Part shown: one piece after another, positions 5,753-11,332 of the stretch | Numbering within the stretch: position 1 is the first letter of the stretch | How the letters are laid out: each line of letters opens with the position of its first letter | NCBI GenBank assembly: GCA_038258095.1 | Contig: JBBSQE010000098.1 | Coordinates: 1 to 11,332 of the forward strand | Direction of reading: 5' to 3' | Source: JBBSQE01 sp038258095 | Lineage (GTDB): Bacteria > Actinomycetota > Thermoleophilia > Solirubrobacterales > 70-9 | Length of the DNA: 11,332 nucleotides | The notes under the pieces: generated by a model | What the model was told of the DNA's origin: nothing | Databases searched by the model: none | What the model saw: only the letters and a program-made list of their open reading frames with translations | Made by a program: the position numbers and the translations under genes

Positions 5753-7294
5753 ATGTCGGGCTACCTGCGCCGTCTCGCCACGACCGGGGCCGCCTATACG
5801 GCCGCGAGCATCCTCTCGAAGCTGATCGCCGTCGCGCTGCTGCCGGTCTACACCCGCTTCCTCTCTCCGGCCGACTACGGCGCGGCCGAGGTGATGTACG
5901 CGGCGATCGTCGCCGCCAGCATCGTCGTGCGGCTCGGTGTGATCGAGGCGCTCCTGCGCTTCTACTACTCAGACAGCGAGGATCCGGACGAGGTGGTGGC
6001 GAGCTCGTTCGCCGCGCTCTTCTGGGCGGCGACGGCCGGGGCGCTGATCGCGCTCCCCTTCGCGGGCCAGATCTCCCAGGCCCTGCTGGACCAGCCCGAC
6101 GCCGGGCTCGCCCGGATCGCCATCGGCGGGCTCTGGGTCCTCACGCTCTTCGAGTTCCTTCTGACGCTGTTCCGGCTCGAGGAGCGGGCCCGCGCCTTCT
6201 TCACGACGACCTTGGCGAACGTCCTGCTCACGATCCCGTTGACCCTCGCCCTCGTCGGAGCTCTCGATCTCGGGGCGGAGGGCCTCCTGATCGGCAGCTA
6301 CGCGACGGGGGCGGCCTTCGTCCTCGGGTTGCTCTGGGTCCACCGCCACCGGCTCTCGCTGCGCTGGGATCGGGTGCTGATCGGCCGCCTGATGCGGTTC
6401 GGGATGCCGACGATGCCGGCGGAGCTCTCGCTCTACTCGCTCAACCTGATCGACCGGATCATCATCGTCCGCTACGCCGGGCTCGCGGAGGCGGGGCTCT
6501 ACTCGCTCGGCGTGAAGTTCGCCCAAGGCGTCAACGTGCTCGTCCGCGGCTTCCAGCTCGCCTGGCCCCCGCTGGCCTACTCGATCCGCGACGACGACGA
6601 GGCCCGCAACGCATACGCCGTGATCGTCACCTGGTTCACGGCGGGCTGCACCTTCTTCGTGACCGGTCTCTGGCTGCTGTCGCGCTGGCTGGTCCGCGCC
6701 CTGGCGGCCCCGGAGTACTACGGCTCGTTCAAGGTCATCGGGCCGATCGCCACCGGCGTCACTCTCTACGCGCTCTACATGGTCCTGGTCGTGATCCTCG
6801 GGCGCACGGGCCGGACCGGCTTCAACCTCCCGGCGACGCTCGTGGCCACCGGGGTCAACATCGTCCTCAACCTGATCCTCGTCCCGGCGATGGGAATCGT
6901 CGGCGCCGGCCTCGCCCTCGTCGCCTCCTACCTGGTGGTGCTGGCGATGATGTACGTGTTCACGCAACGCCTGTTCCCGGTGCCGTATGAGTGGGGGAGG
7001 TTGCTGCGGGTCATCGGAGCCGCCGCGCTGCTGGTCGGCGGCGCGGAGCTGCTGGTGCCGACCGAGGGTTTCATCGGCCTCGTCCTGCGAGTGCTTCTCT
7101 GGGCCGGCTATCCGCTACTGCTCCTCGCGGCGGGGTTCTTCACCGCGGAGGAGCGTGGCTGGCTCAAGCTGCTCCGGAATCCAGGCGACCTGGTCGAGCG
7201 ATTCCGCGCCTTCCGCCCCGACGCCTCAGAGTCCCGCGGCTCAGTGCCGGAGGCACTGGAGGCGGAGTTGATGGATGAGGACATGCGCGGGTAG
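5753..7294 (+). CDS. Wzx-type polysaccharide flippase (MOP superfamily)
   Basis: This 513-residue protein consists almost wholly of hydrophobic helices (roughly 12-14). Its N-terminus carries the hallmark of polysaccharide flippases: A-x-S-I-L-S-K-L followed by LLPVYTRFLSPADYG (29-43). A soluble tail of about 45 residues follows the last helix. It should flip undecaprenyl-pyrophosphate-linked repeat units across the cytoplasmic membrane. ATG 5753 is chosen over the upstream in-frame ATG at 5696, which lies inside the Wzy-like gene and adds 19 Arg-rich residues; 5753 has the Gly-rich Shine-Dalgarno-like GGGGCGGGG (5744-5752) right after the preceding stop, though it is close to the start. The eight-base gap to the Wzy-like gene indicates one operon. 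It converges on the minus-strand acyltransferase gene. The family is clear; the specific lipid-linked substrate is not. Confidence 0.92.
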   Translation: MSGYLRRLATTGAAYTAASILSKLIAVALLPVYTRFLSPADYGAAEVMYAAIVAASIVVRLGVIEALLRFYYSDSEDPDEVVASSFAALFWAATAGALIALPFAGQISQALLDQPDAGLARIAIGGLWVLTLFEFLLTLFRLEERARAFFTTTLANVLLTIPLTLALVGALDLGAEGLLIGSYATGAAFVLGLLWVHRHRLSLRWDRVLIGRLMRFGMPTMPAELSLYSLNLIDRIIIVRYAGLAEAGLYSLGVKFAQGVNVLVRGFQLAWPPLAYSIRDDDEARNAYAVIVTWFTAGCTFFVTGLWLLSRWLVRALAAPEYYGSFKVIGPIATGVTLYALYMVLVVILGRTGRTGFNLPATLVATGVNIVLNLILVPAMGIVGAGLALVASYLVVLAMMYVFTQRLFPVPYEWGRLLRVIGAAALLVGGAELLVPTEGFIGLVLRVLLWAGYPLLLLAAGFFTAEERGWLKLLRNPGDLVERFRAFRPDASESRGSVPEALEAELMDEDMRG

Positions 7295-7310
7295 GACCCT
7301 CGTCTGCGGC

Positions 7311-7333
7311 CGGGCACACTCTTCAGCTGCCCG
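7311..7333. terminator. Possible bidirectional hairpin between convergent genes
   Basis: CGGGCA (7311-7316) and TGCCCG (7328-7333) could form a 6-base stem with an 11-base loop in the junction of the convergent flippase and acyltransferase genes, overlapping the acyltransferase stop codon. There is no T-tract on either strand. The position suits a terminator but the sequence is weak evidence. Confidence 0.25.
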
Positions 7334-8030
7334 CCGACTTCGCTGCGAGTCCCGCGTACAGCTCCTTCACCTCGGCGAAGATCTCCTCTGCGATGGCCTG
7401 CTGGCGCTCGCGTGACGGCGCATCGTCTGCCTCGAACTGCATTGGCTTCCCGTAGGTGACGGTGATCTTCGGGAACCTGCCTCCGCGCCAGCCCTTTACT
7501 CCGCTCGAGCCGTGGATGGCTGTCGGGACGACGGGTGCGCCGGTCTCCAGGGCCAGGCGGCCGATTCCGGGCTTCGCCTCCCCGAGCTCGCCTGTGCGCG
7601 AGCGGCCTCCCTCCGCGTACATCCCGACGACGCCGCCGCGGTCGATGATCGAGCTGGCGGTGATGAAAGCCTCCTCGTCACCGTGGCCGCGCCGCACCGG
7701 GAAGTGGCCGGCGTTCTTGAAGAGGTAGGTGAGAGGAGCGTTGTGGTTCCAGAGCTGGGACTTGGCCATGAAGCGCAGCTCCTGCTTCAGGTGGAAGCCG
7801 CAGAAGAAGTGGTCCATGTTTGAGAAGTGGTTCGGCGCGAGGATGAAGCCGCCGGTCTTCGGGACGTTCTCCCGCCCCGTCGTCCTCGTCCGGTAGAGCA
7901 GCACCGCGATCGGGGTGAAGATCACTCGGACCACCGGATAGGTCCACCCTGGGTCGTGGGTGCGCGCATATTCGTGGAAGCGGTCCATCGACTCCGGCGG
8001 GCGCGGGTCCTTGTAGGATTGCTCCTTCAT
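7323..8030 (-). CDS. PlsC-type 1-acylglycerol-3-phosphate acyltransferase family protein
   Basis: The 235-residue protein has the LPLAT motifs in order: NHFSNMD (67-73), the HX4D catalytic block with H68 and D73; FPVRRG (110-115), the second block; EGGRSRTGEL (140-149), the third (acceptor-phosphate binding) block; and VVPTAI (167-172), the fourth. One short hydrophobic stretch (32-46) could associate it with the membrane. The family moves an acyl group onto lysophosphatidate or related hydroxyl acceptors. I chose ATG 8030, not the ATG at 8096 inside the upstream gene, because GGAAGGA lies seven bases before it and it starts four bases after the preceding glycosyltransferase stop. That pairing suggests co-transcription with a GT2 enzyme and leaves open an acyl-glycan or glycolipid product instead of general phospholipid synthesis. 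The enzyme family is secure; the substrate is not. Confidence 0.9.
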   Translation of the reverse strand: MKEQSYKDPRPPESMDRFHEYARTHDPGWTYPVVRVIFTPIAVLLYRTRTTGRENVPKTGGFILAPNHFSNMDHFFCGFHLKQELRFMAKSQLWNHNAPLTYLFKNAGHFPVRRGHGDEEAFITASSIIDRGGVVGMYAEGGRSRTGELGEAKPGIGRLALETGAPVVPTAIHGSSGVKGWRGGRFPKITVTYGKPMQFEADDAPSRERQQAIAEEIFAEVKELYAGLAAKSAGS

Positions 8031-8034
8031 CGGC

Positions 8035-8970
8035 TCATCCTTCCACTCGGTCCCGGATGCCAACGCCACGACCCGGAAAGAGGGCCTGGCGGGCATGGGC
8101 GAGGTGAATGTCGGCGGGGCGGCCGGGGAGCACCGTCGCGGTTAGCGCGCGGAGTCCGTACGCCCATGCCGTGAGCAGCCGGACCGCCAGCGCCGCCGCA
8201 CGGCTCCCATGTTTGCGCATGTAGAGGTCGCGGTTGCGGTGGAACTCGACGATCCGCGGCAGGCCGGCGGTGAGGTCTGTGGAGAGCTGGTCATGGTGGA
8301 CCGCACGGGCCGCGGGCACGTAGAGCGTCAGCCATCCGGCGCCCCGGAGGCGCTGGCAGAAGTCGCATTCGTCGTAGTAGACGAAGAAGTCGGGGTCGAG
8401 CCAGCCGACGGCCTCGGCGGCTTCGCGCCGCACCAGCAGCGCACTTGACTGCGCCCAGTCGACCCGGCGCACGACCTTCCCCTTGCTCTGAACACTCAGG
8501 CACCGGTGCAGGAAGAGCGCACCGATCAGAGCGGTGAGGACCCCGGGGAAGCGGAAGGCACAGGCGACCTCCCGGCCCTCCGAGTCGAGGAGCTGGGCTC
8601 CTGCCGCACCGGCCCGGGGGTCCGCGTCGAGAGCGGCGACCAACGCCGCGGCGCAGCCCGGCTCGACCTCGGAGTCCTCGTTCAGCAGCAGGCAGTGGCG
8701 GCCGGCAGCCTCGCGGAGCAGGTGCGAGTCGTTCGCCGCCTTCCCCTCAGGCCGCTGAAGCTCGACCAGGCGGATGTCGCCGCCGCGGGCGCGGACCGCG
8801 TCGGCTGACCCGTCGTTCGAGGCGTTGTCGAGGACGAGCACTTCCCGAGCCAGCGCGGGCGGATGGTTCCGCTCGATCGCGTCGAGGCAGGCAAGCAGGT
8901 GCTCACGTCCGTTCGTGTTGACCACGCAGTAGGAGATGTCGGGCGTGGGGTGGGGGACGGCAGCTGTCAT
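8035..8970 (-). CDS. GT2 family glycosyltransferase (rhamnosyltransferase-like)
   Basis: The 311-residue protein starts with a GT-A nucleotide-binding fold: ISYCVVNTNGREHLLACL (12-29), VLVLDNASNDGS (44-55) and LLNEDSEVEPG (95-105), the last standing where the DxD-type metal-binding motif lies. DWAQSSALLVRR (171-182) and GWLDPDFFVYYDECDFCQRLRGAG (189-212; shown split in the family as LDE-x-FF-x-Y-x-E-D-x-D) match the acceptor half of WbbL-like rhamnosyltransferases. It would add a sugar to a lipid-linked glycan at the inner membrane face. ATG 8970 was chosen because starts further upstream would run into the divergent glycosyltransferase gene, and family sequence begins near residue 11. It is followed after four bases by the acyltransferase gene. 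The divergent gene begins only 25 bases away. The donor sugar is not identifiable. Confidence 0.88.
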   Translation of the reverse strand: MTAAVPHPTPDISYCVVNTNGREHLLACLDAIERNHPPALAREVLVLDNASNDGSADAVRARGGDIRLVELQRPEGKAANDSHLLREAAGRHCLLLNEDSEVEPGCAAALVAALDADPRAGAAGAQLLDSEGREVACAFRFPGVLTALIGALFLHRCLSVQSKGKVVRRVDWAQSSALLVRREAAEAVGWLDPDFFVYYDECDFCQRLRGAGWLTLYVPAARAVHHDQLSTDLTAGLPRIVEFHRNRDLYMRKHGSRAAALAVRLLTAWAYGLRALTATVLPGRPADIHLAHARQALFPGRGVGIRDRVEG

Positions 8971-8980
8971 GGCATGGCCA

Positions 8981-8989
8981 CGATAATCG
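8981..8989. promoter_or_regulatory. Near-palindromic bidirectional -10 element CGATAATCG
   Basis: The 25 bases between two divergent starts (8970 minus, 8996 plus) contain CGATAATCG, symmetric except for its central base. On the plus strand GATAAT (8982-8987) lies 8 bases before the ATG at 8996. On the minus strand GATTAT (8988-8983) lies 12 bases before the ATG at 8970. It is the only AT-rich segment in the gap and neither start has a convincing Shine-Dalgarno, so one symmetric -10 probably serves both directions. Divergent transcription from symmetric -10 elements is known in bacteria; its use here is inferred. Confidence 0.5.
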
Positions 8990-8995
8990 GCGGGC

Positions 8996-10114
8996 ATGCG
9001 TGTCTCGCTCATCGACCCATCGGCCTTCACGCCGCCCTATGACCGTGCCCTCGCCGCTGCGCTCGCCTCCAAGGGCGCGGAAGTGGAGCTCCTGACGAGC
9101 CGCTTCCTCCACGGCCCCGTCCCCGACGCCCATGGGTTTCGGGTCGAGGAGGCCTTCTACCGGCGCAGCTCCGAGCGCGGCCCTGAGGCACCCGGCCGCC
9201 GGGCCTTCAAGGCGGCCGAGCACTTCGGCGACATGATCCGGTTCCAACGCTCGCTCGACACAGACATCGCCCACTACCAGTGGCTGACCTTTCCGGCGGT
9301 CGATGTGCGTCTCCTTCCCAAGGGCCCGGTCGAGCTGATCACGGCGCACTACATCCTCCCGCCGGAGCCGCGCCGCTCGCAGATCTCTGCGGCACGCGCC
9401 GTCTACACCCGGATGGACGCGGTCATCGCCCACTCTGAGCACAGCGCCGCCCGCCTGCGCGACGAGGTCGGCGTCCCCGCGGAGCGCGTCCACGTCATCC
9501 CGCACGGGGCCTTCGACTACCTGACCGAGCTGGAGGACGAGAAGCCGCTGCCCGCTGAGCTCGACGGCGCCGAGGGCCCGGTCGTCCTCTTCTTCGGCCT
9601 GCTCCGGCCCTACAAGGGAATCGAGACCCTGCTCGATGCGTTCCGAGGCATCAGCGGCGCCGAGCTGTGGATCGTCGGCAATCCCCGAATGGACATCGAG
9701 CCGCTGCGGGAGCGAGCGCGGGCGTCGGGGTCGACGGTGCGGTTCGTGCCCCGCTTCGTCGACGAAGCCGAGATACCGGCGATCTTCCGCCGCGCCGACA
9801 TCGTCGCCCTCCCCTACCACGAGGCCGAGCACTCCGGCGTCCTCTACACGGGCCTGGCGTTCGGCAAGGCGATGATCGTGTCCGACGTCGGCGGGTTCGG
9901 AGAAGTCGGCGAGGTCCACGGGGCCGCCCGCGTGATCGCACCCGGCTCGACCAGCGAATTGGCGCTCGAGATCACCGAGCTGCTCGCCGACGAGGGCGCG
10001 CGTGACGAGCTCGGCGCAGCAGCCCTGCGGGCCGCCCAAGGCGAGTACTCGTGGGCGATGACGGCCGACCGCACCCTCGCCCTTTACGAGGATCTCCTCG
10101 CCCGCGGGCGATAA
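8996..10114 (+). CDS. GT4 family glycosyltransferase (GT-B fold)
   Basis: The 372-residue protein has a two-domain GT-B layout. The N-terminal acceptor domain runs from MRVSLIDP to about residue 165 and includes ITAHYILPPEP (115-125) and IAHSEHSAARL (144-154). The C-terminal donor domain includes VIPHGAFD (167-174), FFGLLRPYKGIETLL (199-213) with the phosphate-binding Arg204 and Lys207, LWIVGNP (224-230), and PYHEAEHSGVLYTGLAFGKAMI (273-294) in the place of the usual E-x7-E region, followed by SDVGGFGEV (296-304). It is a retaining nucleotide-sugar transferase that would extend the repeat unit in the cytoplasm. Its ATG lies 25 bases from the divergent GT2 gene. The gene ends in TAA, the only TAA among the complete genes here, and that codon falls inside the promoter-like element of the next gene. 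Family is secure; sugar specificity is unknown. Confidence 0.9.
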   Translation: MRVSLIDPSAFTPPYDRALAAALASKGAEVELLTSRFLHGPVPDAHGFRVEEAFYRRSSERGPEAPGRRAFKAAEHFGDMIRFQRSLDTDIAHYQWLTFPAVDVRLLPKGPVELITAHYILPPEPRRSQISAARAVYTRMDAVIAHSEHSAARLRDEVGVPAERVHVIPHGAFDYLTELEDEKPLPAELDGAEGPVVLFFGLLRPYKGIETLLDAFRGISGAELWIVGNPRMDIEPLRERARASGSTVRFVPRFVDEAEIPAIFRRADIVALPYHEAEHSGVLYTGLAFGKAMIVSDVGGFGEVGEVHGAARVIAPGSTSELALEITELLADEGARDELGAAALRAAQGEYSWAMTADRTLALYEDLLARGR

Positions 10115-10117
10115 TCG
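10109..10117 (+). promoter_or_regulatory. -10-like element CGATAATCG overlapping the upstream stop codon
   Basis: This is an exact second copy of the 9-mer at 8981-8989. Its hexamer GATAAT (10110-10115) ends 6 bases before the GTG at 10122, the spacing expected for a strictly leaderless start. The TAA stop of the GT4 gene (10112-10114) lies within it. No Shine-Dalgarno is present (the spacer is CGCCCC). The overlap with a stop codon could partly explain the sequence, so the promoter call is moderate. Confidence 0.48.
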
Positions 10118-10121
10118 CCCC

Positions 10122-11252
10122 GTGCGCCGCGCCATCTTCTGGACATCCGCCGGTCTGATCGTCTACACGCACGTTGGGTACCCCGCGGCGCTGTGGGCTC
10201 TGCGAAGGCTCGGCCTGGGCGCCCCGCCCCCTCCCGCCCCACCCTCGGGCGACGATCTTCCGACCGTCTCCCTGATCATCGCCGCCTACGATGAAGAGGA
10301 GGTGATCGCCGCGAAGGTGGCAAACGCGATGGCGCTCGACTACCCGCGCGGGCGCATTGAGATCATCGTCGCCTCCGACGGCTCCACCGATGACACCGTC
10401 GCTCTGGCTCGGACGGCGGGTGCCGACCTCGTCCTGGAGCTGCCGCGGGGCGGCAAGATCAGCGCCCAGAACGCCGCGGTCGCCCGCGCGACGGGGTCGA
10501 TACTCGCCTTCTCGGATGCGAACAGCGAGTGGGAGCCCGGTGCGCTGCGGGAGCTGGTCGCGCCGCTGGCCGATCACTCGATCGGCTACGTCTGCGGCCA
10601 GGTCGGTTTCGTCGGGGAGGCCGGGGAGAACGTCGAGGGCGCCTACTGGCGCTACGAGCTGGCGGTGCGGGAGCTCGAATCGGGCCTCGGCGGCGTCACG
10701 GGCGGCAATGGGGCGATCTACGCGGTCCGGCGCAGCGCCTACATTGCGCTCGGGTCGGCCGCGAGCCACGACCTGTCGTTCCCGTTCGAGCTCGCGCGGC
10801 GCGGCGTGCGGTCGGTGTATACGGCCGACGCGCGCGCGGCGGAGAAGATCGTCCCGAGCCTCGAGGGCGAGATGCACCGCAAGCGCCGGATGATGGTCGG
10901 CCTCTGGGACATCGTGATCGGCGAGCGGATGCTGATCCCGCGGGGCTACTCGCCGCTCTTCGCCTTCCAGCTTCTCTCCCACCGCGCCCTGCGCTATGCG
11001 ACGCCGTTCCTGCACCTGGCCCTGCTCGGGTCGACCCTTGCCCTCCTGTGCCGTGGCCGGATCTACCGGATCGCCCTTGCCAAGCAGGCCGCGCTGCTCG
11101 GGATGGCGGCGACCGCGCGCGCCGTCCCGTCGGCACCGTTTCGCATCGCCCGCTACTACGTCGAGGTCACGACATCGATCGCTCTCGGCCTCTGGGACCG
11201 CCTCCGCCGCGGCACGCCCGGGACGTGGGAGAAGTCCGAGGGCACGCGTTGA
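10122..11252 (+). CDS. Membrane GT2 family glycosyltransferase (BcsA/NodC-like class)
   Basis: The 376-residue protein has a hydrophobic N-terminal segment (5-27), a GT-A domain, and hydrophobic stretches near 290-309 and 315-335. Motifs in order are VSLIIAAYDEEEVI (49-62), IVASDGSTDDT (82-92) with the UDP-binding Asp, FSDANSEWEPG (130-140) as the D-x-N variant of the metal-binding motif, GGNGAIYAVRR (194-204), HDLSFPFELARRG (216-228) where the acceptor/base Asp is expected, and KRRMMVGLW (254-262) in the Q-x-x-R-W position. It also ends in the W-x-K-x-x-x-x-R tail common in exopolysaccharide GT2 enzymes. It would transfer sugar to a lipid-linked acceptor at the cytoplasmic membrane face. The GTG at 10122 follows the GT4 stop by seven bases. 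Its TGA overlaps the TTG of the next gene. Class is clear; whether it is processive is not. Confidence 0.9.
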   Translation: MRRAIFWTSAGLIVYTHVGYPAALWALRRLGLGAPPPPAPPSGDDLPTVSLIIAAYDEEEVIAAKVANAMALDYPRGRIEIIVASDGSTDDTVALARTAGADLVLELPRGGKISAQNAAVARATGSILAFSDANSEWEPGALRELVAPLADHSIGYVCGQVGFVGEAGENVEGAYWRYELAVRELESGLGGVTGGNGAIYAVRRSAYIALGSAASHDLSFPFELARRGVRSVYTADARAAEKIVPSLEGEMHRKRRMMVGLWDIVIGERMLIPRGYSPLFAFQLLSHRALRYATPFLHLALLGSTLALLCRGRIYRIALAKQAALLGMAATARAVPSAPFRIARYYVEVTTSIALGLWDRLRRGTPGTWEKSEGTR

Positions 11253-11332
11253 GCCGGGCAGTCGACGTGGCGGTCGCGGCTGTCGCCCTCGTCATCCTCT
11301 CGCCGGTCTTGCTTGCCGCGGCGGTGGCGATC
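11249..11332 (+). CDS. Undecaprenyl-phosphate sugar-phosphate transferase, N-terminal fragment
   Basis: A TTG at 11249 overlaps the previous TGA in a TTGA junction and has GAGGG (11238-11242) six bases upstream. The frame then stays open for 28 codons to the window edge. The visible protein, beginning MSRAVDVAVAAVAL and continuing ILSPVLLAAAVAI, matches the opening of the bacterial sugar transferase family (WcaJ/PglC/WbaP catalytic part): a basic residue and Asp (R-x-x-D) followed by one hydrophobic re-entrant helix with a central S-P. Such enzymes transfer sugar-1-phosphate to undecaprenyl phosphate and start repeat-unit synthesis. Starting this close to the helix means a short, PglC-like form without the large N-terminal membrane domain. 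A GTG at 11267 is a less likely start because it would lose the R-x-x-D. The call rests on 28 residues only and the catalytic part is outside the window. Confidence 0.7.
   Translation, partial: MSRAVDVAVAAVALVILSPVLLAAAVAI

Noticed and set aside
8031..8096. Upstream in-frame ATG for the acyltransferase
   Set aside because: It would overlap the preceding glycosyltransferase by about 60 bases, while ATG 8030 has a GGAAGGA sequence at ideal spacing and begins four bases after the previous stop.
8903..10135. A 410-codon minus-strand open frame opposite the GT4 gene
   Set aside because: It has no family motif, while the plus strand carries a complete GT4 enzyme. It is a GC-driven shadow, as are the other long antisense frames at 3253-4137, 5969-6967 and 9972-11015.

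Overview
The window is a high-GC chromosomal segment carrying a cell-surface polysaccharide locus of the Wzx/Wzy type. Dense packing, GTG/TTG starts, a LytR C-terminal-domain protein and starts that look leaderless all suggest an actinobacterium. A deep branch such as the Thermoleophilia/Solirubrobacterales is plausible, but the lineage is inferred and not proven here. I see no rRNA, tRNA, CRISPR array, insertion sequence or broken gene, and no gene-free stretch longer than 158 bases.

Layout. 1-616 (minus) is a DedA membrane protein cut by the window edge. A 158-base divergent intergenic region with inverted repeats follows. 775-2670 is a membrane-anchored FlaA1/CapD-type nucleotide-sugar 4,6-dehydratase. 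2750-2803 is a possible 17-codon leader ORF whose stop overlaps the start of 2800-3603, a two-TM protein with an extracytoplasmic LytR_C domain. 3625-7294 holds three closely packed genes: a FlgD-Ig-like membrane-anchored protein, a Wzy/WaaL-type polymerase or ligase, and a Wzx-type flippase. On the minus strand, 8970-8035 (GT2 glycosyltransferase) and 8030-7323 (PlsC-type acyltransferase) form a two-gene unit. 8996-10114 is a GT4 glycosyltransferase, 10122-11252 a membrane GT2 glycosyltransferase, and 11249 to the window end is the N-terminus of an initiating sugar-phosphate transferase.

How they work together (inference from families). The FlaA1-type enzyme makes a 4-keto-6-deoxy nucleotide sugar. 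The sugar transferase at the right edge would load the first sugar-phosphate onto undecaprenyl phosphate. The three glycosyltransferases extend the repeat unit, Wzx flips it and Wzy polymerises or ligates it. The LytR_C and FlgD-Ig-like proteins are extracytoplasmic accessory candidates. The acyltransferase could lipidate a product of the neighbouring glycosyltransferase.

The most notable non-coding pattern is a split in start signals. Genes that begin a putative transcription unit have no Shine-Dalgarno sequence but carry an AT-rich -10-like hexamer ending in AT and followed by C, 6-12 bases before the start codon (upstream of 775, 2750, 3625, 8996, 10122 and, on minus, 8970). Genes inside units (4233, 5753, 8030, 11249) have a purine-rich Shine-Dalgarno and no such hexamer. 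Two cases stand out: one nearly palindromic 9-mer serves two divergent starts 25 bases apart, and a second copy of the same 9-mer contains the stop codon of the upstream gene.
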